A DNA stretch of 64,000 nucleotides from Mycolicibacterium sp. S2-37 (lineage in GTDB: Bacteria > Actinomycetota > Actinomycetes > Mycobacteriales > Mycobacteriaceae), in contig NZ_JAFEVR010000014.1 in assembly GCF_017352375.1 (NCBI RefSeq), forward strand, positions 186,001-250,000, in the 5' to 3' direction. A program made the position numbers and the translations under genes. Numbering within the stretch: the stretch's first letter is position 1; every line of letters starts with the position of its first letter. Under the pieces are notes generated by a model. That model did no database searches and was not told the DNA's origin. It saw nothing but the letters and a program-made list of their open reading frames with translations. Positions 7,119 through 15,084 of the stretch are shown piece by piece.

Positions 7119-8020
7119 GAAGCCCGCTCGCTCAGGGCCTCTGGGGAGTTCTGGCGACTCCGTTCGATGAGAGTCTCGACGTCGACCTCGAGTCGCTGCG
7201 TAACGAGGTGGCGTCGTTCGTGGCCGATGATTGCGACGGCCTCGTTGCACTCGGCGTATTCGGGGAGGCGGCGTCACTGCGTGCCGAGGAGGCTGACGCG
7301 GTTGCGCAAACAGTCGCTGCGACCACCAGCCTGCCCTACGTACTCGGACTGTCCGAGCGGGAGCCGGAGGCGTTGGTTGCGCAGGCACGCCGTCTGCTCG
7401 CCGCGGTGCCGCGCCCGCCGGTCGCGCTGATGGCCCAGATCGGTGACGCCGATCCCGCCGTGGCCGCGGACTCGCTCCGCCGACTGCACGCGGCGACGGG
7501 GATCGGCATCCTGATCCAGGACTATCCGGTCGTCTCCGGTGTCACCGTCGGTGACGAGGAGATGGTCGCTCTCCTACAGGCGTGCCCATTCGCGGTCGGC
7601 GTCAAGTCCGAGACGCCGCCCACATCGGTCGCCATCGCCACTCTGGCCCCCTGCGCAGGCATTCCGGTGTTCGGCGGTCTCGGGGGCGTAGGTCTGCTCG
7701 ACGAGCTGGCCGCCGGGTCGGCGGGAGCGATGACCGGGTTCAGCCATCCGGCGGCGCTGGCCGCTGTGTTGCTCGCGTACCGCGAAGGCGGCTTCCGCGC
7801 GGCCCGCGACGCCTGGGCGCCGTGGCTGCCGCTGGCCAACTTCGAAGGCCAGTCGCGCGTCGGTCTCGCCATCCGCAAAGAAGTGCTGAGGCGGCGAGGA
7901 GTGATCGCGTGCGGCCGCGTCCGCCGGCCCGCACATTCCTTGCCGGCAGCGTTGGTTCCGCTGCTCGATCACCACCTCGCGACGGCGCCCGGCGCCCGAT
8001 CGCGTATCTCGACGCGCTAG
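7115..8020 (+). CDS. Dihydrodipicolinate synthase (DapA) family lyase/aldolase
   Basis: TIM-barrel Schiff-base lyase of the DapA/N-acetylneuraminate lyase superfamily (301 aa). The Schiff-base lysine is Lys164 (VGVKSETPP) and the catalytic tyrosine is Tyr137 (IQDYP). The usual GTTGE substrate loop is altered to GVFGEA, which argues against true dihydrodipicolinate synthase and for a catabolic aldolase or dehydratase acting on a 2-oxoacid. The last ~45 residues are Arg-rich and poorly conserved. GTG at 7115 overlaps the previous stop; it is the last gene of the operon. It converges with ddn, leaving only 16 bp between the two stops. Confidence 0.82.
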   Translation: MRSPLAQGLWGVLATPFDESLDVDLESLRNEVASFVADDCDGLVALGVFGEAASLRAEEADAVAQTVAATTSLPYVLGLSEREPEALVAQARRLLAAVPRPPVALMAQIGDADPAVAADSLRRLHAATGIGILIQDYPVVSGVTVGDEEMVALLQACPFAVGVKSETPPTSVAIATLAPCAGIPVFGGLGGVGLLDELAAGSAGAMTGFSHPAALAAVLLAYREGGFRAARDAWAPWLPLANFEGQSRVGLAIRKEVLRRRGVIACGRVRRPAHSLPAALVPLLDHHLATAPGARSRISTR

Positions 8021-8036
8021 CCGCCTGCTTGGGCCG

Positions 8037-8492
8037 TCATGCCGGGTCGCAGATGACCAGCGGGATCTCGCGGTCGGTCCACGACAGGTAATCGGCGAAC
8101 GCGGGATACATGTCGATCAGCCGGGGCCAGTACTGGGCGCGCTCGTCGGCCGTGGCCGAACGCGCTCTCATGGCCAGGTTCTCGCCCTTGATCTGAACGC
8201 CGACCTGTGGGTTGGCGGTCAGGTTCAGGTACCACATCGGGTGCTTGTCGCTGCCTCCGCGGGATGCGACGAACACCACCCGTTCGCCGTCGCGCAGATA
8301 GATCAGCGGGCTGACGCGAGGTTCACCGGTTTTGCGGCCGATGGTCGTCAGCAGCGCCACCGGGGCCTTGCCGACGCTGCCGCCGAGGCGGCCGCCGCTG
8401 AGGCGGTACAGCGCGGTGTTCCCGCGCGCCATCCACTTGATGAAAAAGTCGGCAGCTGGCGAATTGAGGTTGCGCGGCGGTGACTTCGGCAT
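8037..8492 (-). CDS. ddn: Deazaflavin (F420)-dependent nitroreductase Ddn
   Basis: F420H2-dependent reductase (151 aa) of the split beta-barrel family, orthologous by sequence and position to M. tuberculosis Ddn (Rv3547), which reduces quinones in the membrane and activates nitroimidazoles. Start at ATG 8492 gives MPKSPP-LNSP-DFFIKWM, the same N-terminus and the same length as the M. tuberculosis enzyme; an ATG at 8501 is an alternative. Visible family segments are VALLTTIGRKTGEPRVSPL, the VFVASRGGSDKHPMWYLNL F420-binding region, and the C-terminal WTDREIPLVICDP. Its neighbour on the far side of the small divergent gene is fadA5, as in M. tuberculosis. Confidence 0.92.
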   Translation of the reverse strand: MPKSPPRNLNSPAADFFIKWMARGNTALYRLSGGRLGGSVGKAPVALLTTIGRKTGEPRVSPLIYLRDGERVVFVASRGGSDKHPMWYLNLTANPQVGVQIKGENLAMRARSATADERAQYWPRLIDMYPAFADYLSWTDREIPLVICDPA

Positions 8493-8515
8493 GGTCGTCA
8501 TCCTATGCTCGGTGG

Positions 8516-8911
8516 ATGGAGAGCCCCTCTGACGTTTCTGTCGCGGATCGCATCGCGGCGGCCGACGCCTACATCGACGCACTGGCCACCCACAACGCCG
8601 ACGCCGTGCCGTTTGCGCCGGACTGTGTCCGCATCGAGGTGGGCCTGAAGACCGGATTCTCTGCAGATCATCTGCGGCGCAGTCTGAATCGTGGTCCGCA
8701 GTACCGCATCATCTCGGCCACCACGGACCGGCGGTTCACCGTCGACGGCGATCACGTGCACGCCACCTTCACCGTCGTCACCAAGCCGACGCTGGCCGGC
8801 CGACGGGTGGTCGCGCATGTCGACGAAACATTCCTCATCCCGGCCGGCGACGGCAGGATCCACCACATCCGGGCCCGCATCCGTCCCGCTGTGCGCAACG
8901 AGACACGCTGA
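8516..8911 (+). CDS. SnoaL/NTF2-like fold protein, DUF
   Basis: Small protein of 131 aa with the organisation of the NTF2/SnoaL-like alpha+beta barrel: N-terminal helices (DRIAAADAYIDALATHNADAVPFAPDCVRIEVG), a central strand region, and paired C-terminal strands ending in IHHIRARIRP. No catalytic residues can be assigned. The ATG at 8516 starts 23 bp from the divergent ddn start, so the two share a very short promoter region. Its 3' end converges with fadA5. In neighbouring sterol pathways such folds serve as isomerases or hydratases, but nothing here proves such a role. Confidence 0.75.
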   Translation: MESPSDVSVADRIAAADAYIDALATHNADAVPFAPDCVRIEVGLKTGFSADHLRRSLNRGPQYRIISATTDRRFTVDGDHVHATFTVVTKPTLAGRRVVAHVDETFLIPAGDGRIHHIRARIRPAVRNETR

Positions 8912-8918
8912 GGCGCAG

Positions 8919-10082
8919 TTAGATCCGCTCGATGATGGTGCCTGTGCTCAGCGCTCCGCCGGCGCACATCGTGATCAGCGCAGTGCTCTGATCGGTGCGC
9001 TCCAGCTCGTGCAGCGCCGTGGTGATCAGCCGGCTACCGGTGCTACCCACCGGATGCCCGAGTGCGATGGCGCCGCCGTTGACGTTGACGCGGTCCATGT
9101 CGGGGTTGTGCACCCGCGCCCAGGACAGCACGACCGACGCAAAGGCCTCGTTGATCTCGACGAGGTCGATGTCGCCCATCTTCATACCGGCCTTCTCGAG
9201 CACCTTGGCCGTCGACTGCACCGGCCCGTCGAGGTGGTAGTAGGGCTCGGCGCCGACCAGCGCCTGGCTGACGATGCGCGCGCGGGGTCGCAGGCCGTGC
9301 GCCTTGGCCACATCGCTGTCCATCCACAGCACCGCCGCGGCGCCGTCGGAGATCTGCGACGAGGTGCCTGCGGTGTGGATGCCACCGTCCATGACCGGCT
9401 TCAGCTGGGACAGACCCTTCAGGGTGGTGTCGCGCAGACCCTGGTCCCGGGTCACGACGTGACGATCAGAGGTGGGCTGCTTGTTCTCGTCGAGCACCGG
9501 CGCCTCGATACCGCTGATCTCGCGGTCGAACCGGTTCTCGGCCCATGCCTGCTTGGCTTTGACCTGGGAGGCCAGCCCGAACGCGTCGATGTCCTCCCGG
9601 GTGATGCCGCGCCGGTTGGCGATGCGCTCGGCGGCCTCGAACTGATTGGGCATGTCGATGTCCCAGGACTCGGCCCGGATCTTGGCGCGATCCGGTCCCG
9701 CGTTGGCGCCCAGGCCGACCCGGCTCATCGCCTCGACCCCACAGGCGACGCCGACGTCGATGGCGCCCGCCGCGATCAGGCCGGCGATGAGGTGGTTGGC
9801 CTGCTGGCCGCTACCGCACTGGCAGTCCACGGTGGTGGCGCCGACGTGTTCGGGCAGACCGGCCGTCAGCCACGCCACCCGGGAGATGTTGTTCGACTGC
9901 TCGCCGTACTGGGTGACGCAACCGCCGATGACCTGTTCGACCTCACCGGCGTCCACGCCGGCCTTGTCGATCAGAGCCTTCTGCACGGCGCCGAGCAGCT
10001 CCGTGGCGTGCAGACCCGACAACCATCCATTCCGCTTGCCGATGGGGCTGCGAGTGGCTTCAACGATGACAGGGGTACCCAT
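8919..10082 (-). CDS. fadA5: Steroid 3-ketoacyl-CoA thiolase FadA5
   Basis: Thiolase that cleaves acetyl-CoA or propionyl-CoA from 3-keto steroid side-chain CoA esters (387 aa). It matches M. tuberculosis FadA5 (Rv3546) closely along its whole length. The nucleophile is Cys89 (TTVDCQCGSGQQ); the His of GGAIALGHPVG and the Cys of MCAGGALS complete the active site. Compared with M. tuberculosis it lacks about four residues near position 43 and has Ser instead of Cys after HPVG. Divergent from cyp125 with two KstR boxes between. A TTGTCA/TAGCCT promoter around the proximal box would place the transcript start on the ATG itself (leaderless). Confidence 0.96.
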   Translation of the reverse strand: MGTPVIVEATRSPIGKRNGWLSGLHATELLGAVQKALIDKAGVDAGEVEQVIGGCVTQYGEQSNNISRVAWLTAGLPEHVGATTVDCQCGSGQQANHLIAGLIAAGAIDVGVACGVEAMSRVGLGANAGPDRAKIRAESWDIDMPNQFEAAERIANRRGITREDIDAFGLASQVKAKQAWAENRFDREISGIEAPVLDENKQPTSDRHVVTRDQGLRDTTLKGLSQLKPVMDGGIHTAGTSSQISDGAAAVLWMDSDVAKAHGLRPRARIVSQALVGAEPYYHLDGPVQSTAKVLEKAGMKMGDIDLVEINEAFASVVLSWARVHNPDMDRVNVNGGAIALGHPVGSTGSRLITTALHELERTDQSTALITMCAGGALSTGTIIERI

Positions 10083-10092
10083 TCCGCCAGGC

Positions 10093-10106
10093 TAGAACAC
10101 GTTTCA
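10093..10106 (-). promoter_or_regulatory. KstR box and promoter of fadA5
   Basis: TAGAACACGTTTCA on the plus strand fits the KstR operator TnnAACnnGTTnnA. Read on the minus strand it lies between TTGTCA and, 18 bp later, TAGCCT (10094-10089); six bases then separate the -10 from the fadA5 ATG, so repression would block both RNA polymerase elements. Confidence 0.85.
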
Positions 10107-10171
10107 TTAGTCTGACAAGCGGCGATCCCGCCATGCCTTTGATCTGCGACGGAGGCATGTTTTACTGGCAC

Positions 10172-10185
10172 TAGAACACGTTGCA
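10172..10185 (+). promoter_or_regulatory. KstR box of the cyp125 (igr) operon
   Basis: TAGAACACGTTGCA fits TnnAACnnGTTnnA and lies 22 bp before the cyp125 start codon. Here, unlike at fadA5, a Shine-Dalgarno (AGGGAG, 10192-10197) follows the box, so this transcript has a short leader. Confidence 0.85.
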
Positions 10186-10207
10186 ATTGATAGGGAGCGC
10201 ACACGTT

Positions 10208-11467
10208 ATGCCCCAAGGACCTTCGGGCCCCGTCCCGCCGACTTTCGACTTCCTCGATCCGGACGTCAATCTGAGAGCTCTGCCGGTCGAGGAGCTTGCC
10301 GAACTGCGCAAGTCCGAGCCTATCCACTGGGTCGATGTGCCGGGTGGCACGGGCGGCTTCGGCGACAAGGGCTACTGGCTGGTGACCCGACACGCCGACG
10401 TCAAGGAGGTGTCGAAGCGAAGCGACATCTTCGGCAGCTCACCGGACGGCGCGATCCCGGTGTGGCCGCAGGAGATGACCCGCGAGTCGATCGACCTGCA
10501 GAAGAACGTCCTGCTGAACATGGACGCCCCGCAGCACACCCGGCTGCGCAAGATCATCTCCCGCGGCTTCACCCCGCGGGCCGTCGGCCGCCTGGAGAAC
10601 GAACTCAACCAGCGCGCGCAGAACATCGCCAAGACGGCGCTGGCCAACGGCGAAGGCGACTTCGTCGAACAGGTCTCGGCCGAACTGCCCCTCCAGGCCA
10701 TCGCCGAACTGCTGGGCGTCCCGCAGGACGATCGCGACAAGATCTTCCGCTGGTCCAACGAGATGACCGGCGGTGAGGATCCGGAGTTCGCCGACGTTGA
10801 CCCGGCGATGTCGTCCTTCGAGCTGATCACCTACGCCATGAAGATGGCCGACGAGCGCAGCAAGAATCCGACCGAGGACATCGTCACCAAGCTCATCGAG
10901 GCCGACATCGAGGGTGAGAAGCTCTCCGACGACGAGTTCGGGTTCTTCGTCATCATGCTGGCGGTGGCGGGCAACGAGACCACCCGTAACTCCATCACCC
11001 ACGGCATGATCGCCTTCGCGTCCAACCCCGACCAGTGGGAGCTGTACAAGAGGGAGCGACCCACGACGGCCGCCGACGAGATCATCCGCTGGGCGACCCC
11101 CGTGTCGGCGTTCCAGCGCACCGCACTCGAGGACACCGAACTGGACGGCGTGCAGATCAAGAAGGGTCAGCGGGTCGTGATGTCCTACCGCTCGGCCAAC
11201 TTCGACGACGAGGTCTTCGACGACCCGCACACCTTCAACATCCTGCGCGATCCCAACCCGCACGTCGGGTTCGGCGGTACCGGGGCGCACTACTGCATCG
11301 GCGCCAACCTGGCGCGGATGACGATCAACCTGATCTTCAACGCGGTCGCGGACAACATGCCCGATCTGAAACCCATCGGAGAACCCGAGCGGCTACGGTC
11401 GGGGTGGCTCAACGGCATCAAGCACTGGCAGGTCGACTACACCGGCAAGAGCTCGGTCCAGAACTGA
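10208..11467 (+). CDS. cyp125: Steroid C26-monooxygenase, cytochrome P450 CYP125
   Basis: Cytochrome P450 (419 aa) that oxidises C26 of cholesterol or cholestenone to the alcohol, aldehyde and acid, initiating side-chain degradation. It aligns with M. tuberculosis CYP125A1 (Rv3545c) throughout. The I-helix oxygen-binding motif AGNETTRN is near residue 254 and the heme ligand is Cys363 in GFGGTGAHYCIGAN. The N-terminus is about 14 residues shorter than in M. tuberculosis. ATG 10208 was chosen because AGGGAG lies ten bases before it; an upstream in-frame TTG at 10181 sits inside the KstR box. First gene of the igr operon cyp125-fadE28-fadE29-chsH2-chsH1-ltp2. Confidence 0.97.
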   Translation: MPQGPSGPVPPTFDFLDPDVNLRALPVEELAELRKSEPIHWVDVPGGTGGFGDKGYWLVTRHADVKEVSKRSDIFGSSPDGAIPVWPQEMTRESIDLQKNVLLNMDAPQHTRLRKIISRGFTPRAVGRLENELNQRAQNIAKTALANGEGDFVEQVSAELPLQAIAELLGVPQDDRDKIFRWSNEMTGGEDPEFADVDPAMSSFELITYAMKMADERSKNPTEDIVTKLIEADIEGEKLSDDEFGFFVIMLAVAGNETTRNSITHGMIAFASNPDQWELYKRERPTTAADEIIRWATPVSAFQRTALEDTELDGVQIKKGQRVVMSYRSANFDDEVFDDPHTFNILRDPNPHVGFGGTGAHYCIGANLARMTINLIFNAVADNMPDLKPIGEPERLRSGWLNGIKHWQVDYTGKSSVQN

Positions 11468-11501
11468 CGCGCTGACAGGCACGGGCTCAAGGAGGAGTCG
11501 G

Positions 11502-12530
11502 GTGGATTTCAGTCCAGACGAGGGGCAGCGCGCTGTCGCCGATGTGGTGACCTCGGTGCTCGAACGTGACAACACGTGGGAGGCACTGGTTTCCGGGGGC
11601 GTCACAGCGCTCGCGGTGCCCGAGCGTCTCGGCGGCGACGGGGTGGGTCTCGCCGAGATCGCGACCGCGCTGACCGAGATCGGCAGGCGGGGCACGGTCA
11701 GTCCCGCGCTGGTCACGCTGGCGGCGACCGCAGTCCTGCTCGACCTGGCCTCCGAGGCCCAGCAGGACCGCTATCTCGCGGGCGTCGCCAAGGGTTCGGT
11801 GCTGACCCTGGCACTCAACGAACCGGGTGACGCACTGCCCGAGCGGCCTGTCGTCACCCTCGCCGCGGGCAAGGTCAACGGCACCAAGATCGCCGTCGGC
11901 TATGGCGCACAGGCGGATTGGCTCGTCGTGACCACCGACGGCGGTGTCGTGGTGGTGCCCGGTGACGCCGATGGTCTGACGGTGACGACGACGCCGACCG
12001 CGAACGGTGGCGAGGAAGTCGTCGTCACGTTCGCCGATGTCGCGGTCAGCGACGATGACGTGCTCGCGGGGGCGCAACCGGTTCGCGTGAACCAGCTGGC
12101 GTTGGCCGCATCGGGAGCGTTCGCGGCCGGCCTGGTCGCCGGTGCGCTGCGGCTGACCGCCGACTACGTCGCCAACCGGGAGCAGTTCGGCAGGCCGCTG
12201 TCGACCTTCCAGACCGTCGCGGCCCAGCTCTCCGAGATCTACATCGCTTCGCGGACCATCGATCTGGTGGCCAACTCGGTGGTGTGGCGGCTGTCGGAGG
12301 GTATGGACGCCGACGAGGATCTCGCGATATTGGGGTACTGGGTCGCCTCGCAGGCCCTGCCGGCAATGCGGCTCTGCCATCACCTGCACGGCGGCATGGG
12401 TATGGACATCACCTACCCGATGGACCGCTACTACTCGTCGATCAAGGATCTGACGCGCCGGCTCGGCGGCCCGTCACTCCGTCTGGATCTGGTGGGTGCC
12501 GGGCTGGGCGAGCGAAGCGACGGGAAATGA
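11502..12530 (+). CDS. fadE28: Acyl-CoA dehydrogenase subunit FadE28 (ChsE2)
   Basis: One chain (342 aa) of the heterotetrameric acyl-CoA dehydrogenase FadE28-FadE29, which introduces the double bond into the three-carbon (isopropionyl) side-chain CoA ester of the steroid. Short for an ACAD, as expected for this subunit type. Conserved blocks include VTSVLERD-WEALVSGGVTALAVPERLGGDGVGL at the N-terminus, NREQFGRPLSTFQTVAAQL in the helical domain and HHLHGGMGMDITYPM near the end. Initiates at GTG 11502 after AAGGAGGAG. The fadE29 start lies one base after its stop. Known biochemistry: only the two subunits together bind FAD properly. Confidence 0.95.
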   Translation: MDFSPDEGQRAVADVVTSVLERDNTWEALVSGGVTALAVPERLGGDGVGLAEIATALTEIGRRGTVSPALVTLAATAVLLDLASEAQQDRYLAGVAKGSVLTLALNEPGDALPERPVVTLAAGKVNGTKIAVGYGAQADWLVVTTDGGVVVVPGDADGLTVTTTPTANGGEEVVVTFADVAVSDDDVLAGAQPVRVNQLALAASGAFAAGLVAGALRLTADYVANREQFGRPLSTFQTVAAQLSEIYIASRTIDLVANSVVWRLSEGMDADEDLAILGYWVASQALPAMRLCHHLHGGMGMDITYPMDRYYSSIKDLTRRLGGPSLRLDLVGAGLGERSDGK

Positions 12531-12531
12531 C

Positions 12532-13695
12532 ATGTACATCGAACTGACGCCCGAACAACAGCGGTTGCAATCCGAATTGCGGGAGTACTTCTCGACGCTG
12601 ATCACGCCCGAAGAGGCGGCGGCGATGGAGACCGACCGGCACAACGAGGCGTACCGCGCGGTGATCAAGCGGATGGGCTCCGACGGCAAGCTGGGCATGG
12701 GCTGGCCGAAGGAGTACGGCGGCCTCGGTTTCGGGCCCGTCGAGCAACAGATCTTCGTCAACGAGGCGAACCGCGCCGACGTGCCGCTGCCGATGGTCAC
12801 CCTGCAGACCGTCGGGCCGACGCTGCAGGTGCATGGCACCGAGGAGCAGAAGAAGAGGTTCCTGCCCGGAATCCTCACCGGTGATGTGCATTTCGCGATC
12901 GGCTACTCCGAGCCGGAGGCCGGGACCGATCTGGCGTCGTTGCGTACCACCGCGGTACGCCACGGCGACGAGTACATCGTCAACGGACAGAAGATGTGGA
13001 CCACCGGCGCCCATGACGCCGACTACATCTGGCTGGCGTGTCGCACCGATCCAGAGGCCGCCAAGCACAAGGGCATCTCGATCCTCATCGTCGACACCAA
13101 AGATCCCGGTTACTCGTGGACGCCGATCATCCTGTCCGACGGGGCCCACCACACCAACGCGTCGTACTACAACGACGTCCGGGTGCCGGCCGACATGCTC
13201 GTCGGTGAGGAGAACGGCGGCTGGAAGCTGATCACCACGCAGCTCAACCACGAGCGCGTCGGCCTCGGCCCCGCGGGTCGGATCGCGGGGATCTACGACC
13301 AGCTGCACACCTGGGCCGGCACGGCAGGCTCGGATGGGGTCGTTCCCCTTGAGCAGCAGCCCGCGCGCCGCCTCCTCGCGCAGATCAAGGCGATCTGGCG
13401 GATCAACGAGCTGCTCAACTGGCAGGTCGCGGCGTCCGGCGAGACCATCGCCGTCGCCGATGCCGCTGCCACCAAGGTCTTCTCGACCGAACGCATCCAG
13501 GAGGTGGGCCGCCTTGCGGAGGAGCTGGTGGGTCGCTACGGCAACCCGGCCGATCCGCACACCGCCCAGCTGCTCGACTGGCTCGACAAGATGACAAAGC
13601 GCAACCTGGTGATCACCTTCGGTGGCGGCGTCAACGAGGTGATGCGGGAGATGATCGCGGCGTCGGGGCTCAAGGTGCCGAGGGTTCCCCGGTGA
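12532..13695 (+). CDS. fadE29: Acyl-CoA dehydrogenase subunit FadE29 (ChsE1)
   Basis: Partner chain (387 aa) of FadE28 in the alpha2beta2 dehydrogenase acting on the C3 steroid side chain. Full-length ACAD-like: FAIGYSEPEAGTDLASLRTTA is the central FAD/substrate motif, followed by GQKMWTTGAHDADYIWLA and the helical domain LINNxx-type segment (WKLITTQLNHERVGLGP). The last residues GGGVNEVMREMIAASGLKVPRVPR are typical for the subfamily. ATG 12532 is used; the in-frame ATG at 12496 falls inside fadE28 without a ribosome site. Part of the igr operon. Confidence 0.95.
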   Translation: MYIELTPEQQRLQSELREYFSTLITPEEAAAMETDRHNEAYRAVIKRMGSDGKLGMGWPKEYGGLGFGPVEQQIFVNEANRADVPLPMVTLQTVGPTLQVHGTEEQKKRFLPGILTGDVHFAIGYSEPEAGTDLASLRTTAVRHGDEYIVNGQKMWTTGAHDADYIWLACRTDPEAAKHKGISILIVDTKDPGYSWTPIILSDGAHHTNASYYNDVRVPADMLVGEENGGWKLITTQLNHERVGLGPAGRIAGIYDQLHTWAGTAGSDGVVPLEQQPARRLLAQIKAIWRINELLNWQVAASGETIAVADAAATKVFSTERIQEVGRLAEELVGRYGNPADPHTAQLLDWLDKMTKRNLVITFGGGVNEVMREMIAASGLKVPRVPR

Positions 13696-13723
13696 TGGCC
13701 GCTTGCGCGGAGAACGGACGACT

Positions 13724-14686
13724 GTGACAGATCTGCAGCCGGGTATCGATGAGATCAAGGCGGCGGGCAGAAGCGAGCCGCGCGCAGGCCGGGATCCGGT
13801 GAACCAGCCCATGATCCACCACTGGGTCGACGCCATCGGGGACAAGAACCCGATCTACGTCGACGAGGCGGCCGCCAAGGCCGCGGGCCACTCCGGCATC
13901 GTGGCGCCGCCGGCCATGATCCAGGTGTGGACGATGGGCGGGCTCGGACAGGGCCGCTCGGACGACGACCCGCTGTCGAAGATGATGCAGCTGTTCGACG
14001 ACGCCGGTTACGTCGGCGTGGTCGCCACCAATTGCGAGCAGACCTACCACCGGTATCTGCAGCCAGGCGAGGAACTCACCGTCCACGCCGAGATCACCGA
14101 CGTCGTCGGCCCCAAGCAGACCGCGCTGGGCGAGGGCTTCTTCATCAACCAGCTGATCACATGGACGGTCGCCGACGGCGAGACGGTCGCCGAGATGGAC
14201 TGGCGCATCATGAAGTTCAAGCCGCGGGCGGAGAACAAGCCCGCCGTGCCCGACGACCTGGACCCGGACAAGCTCATGCGGCCGGCGTCGTCGAAGGACA
14301 CCAAGTTCTTCTGGGACGGCGTCAACGCCCACGAGTTGCGGATCCAGCGTCGGCCCGACGGCACATTGCAGCACCCCCCGGTGCCCGCACTGTGGCAGTC
14401 CGCCGATCATGTTCCCGAGGCCCCGATCGATTACGTCGTGGCCTCGGGCAACGGCACGGTGTTCAGCTACGTCGTGCACCACGCACCGAAGGTGCCCGGA
14501 CGCAGCCTGCCGTTCGTGATCGCCCTCGTCGAACTGGAGGAAGGGGTGCGGATGCTCGGCGAGCTGCGCGGTATCGACCCCGGCGAGGCCCGGATCGGAT
14601 TGCCCGTGCGCGCAACGTATATCGACTTTCCGGACAGCGACGTCAGCCCGGCCTGGACGCTCTACGCATGGGAGCCGGTCCGGTGA
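13724..14686 (+). CDS. chsH2: ChsH2: MaoC-like hydratase N-domain fused to DUF35 OB-fold
   Basis: Large subunit (320 aa) of the ChsH1-ChsH2 enoyl-CoA hydratase that hydrates the C3 side-chain enoyl-CoA. Residues ~1-180 form a MaoC/hot-dog domain lacking the full hydratase motif, and residues ~185-320 form the DUF35 domain (HELRIQRRPDGTLQHPPVPALW), which in M. tuberculosis binds and activates the aldolase Ltp2. The zinc-binding cysteines common in other DUF35 proteins are absent here. GTG 13724 is the likely start (VTDLQPGIDEIKAAGRSEPR, matching the Rv3542c N-terminus); an ATG at 13703 is less likely. The stop overlaps the chsH1 GTG. Confidence 0.94.
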   Translation: MTDLQPGIDEIKAAGRSEPRAGRDPVNQPMIHHWVDAIGDKNPIYVDEAAAKAAGHSGIVAPPAMIQVWTMGGLGQGRSDDDPLSKMMQLFDDAGYVGVVATNCEQTYHRYLQPGEELTVHAEITDVVGPKQTALGEGFFINQLITWTVADGETVAEMDWRIMKFKPRAENKPAVPDDLDPDKLMRPASSKDTKFFWDGVNAHELRIQRRPDGTLQHPPVPALWQSADHVPEAPIDYVVASGNGTVFSYVVHHAPKVPGRSLPFVIALVELEEGVRMLGELRGIDPGEARIGLPVRATYIDFPDSDVSPAWTLYAWEPVR

Positions 14687-15084
14687 GCGCCCCCGTTCTC
14701 GAGGTCGGCGCCATCCTGCCCGAACTGAAGATCCACGGTGACCCGACGTTCATCGTCTCGACGGCCATCGCGACCCGCGATTACCAGGACGTGCACCACG
14801 ACCGGGACAAGGCGCAGGCCAAGGGCTCCAAGGACATCTTCGTCAACATCCTCACCGACACCGGTCTGGTGCAGCGCTATCTGACCGACTGGGCGGGCCC
14901 GACCGCGCGGATCAAGTCGATCGGGCTGCGCCTGGGTGTGCCGTGGTACGCCTACGACACGATCACCTTCACCGGTGAGGTCACCGCCGTCGACGACGGT
15001 GTGGCCACCGTGAAGGTGGTGGGGGCCAACAGTCTCGGCAATCACGTCATCGCCACGGCGACGCTTACTTTGGGGGACAACTGA
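14683..15084 (+). CDS. chsH1: ChsH1: MaoC-like hydratase subunit
   Basis: Small catalytic subunit (133 aa) of the ChsH1-ChsH2 hydratase. A single hot-dog domain carrying the hydratase-2 residues in RDYQDVHHDRDKAQAKGSKDIFVNI (Asp and His of the active site). GTG 14683 overlaps the chsH2 stop as GTGA, and its own stop shares a base with the ltp2 ATG (TGATG at 15082-15086), showing translational coupling of the hydratase and lyase genes. Orthologous to Rv3541c by sequence and order. Confidence 0.94.
   Translation: MSAPVLEVGAILPELKIHGDPTFIVSTAIATRDYQDVHHDRDKAQAKGSKDIFVNILTDTGLVQRYLTDWAGPTARIKSIGLRLGVPWYAYDTITFTGEVTAVDDGVATVKVVGANSLGNHVIATATLTLGDN

Noticed and set aside
12074..12087. AACCGGTT within fadE28 resembling a KstR core
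   Set aside because: The outer T and A of TnnAACnnGTTnnA are missing and it lies deep in coding sequence.
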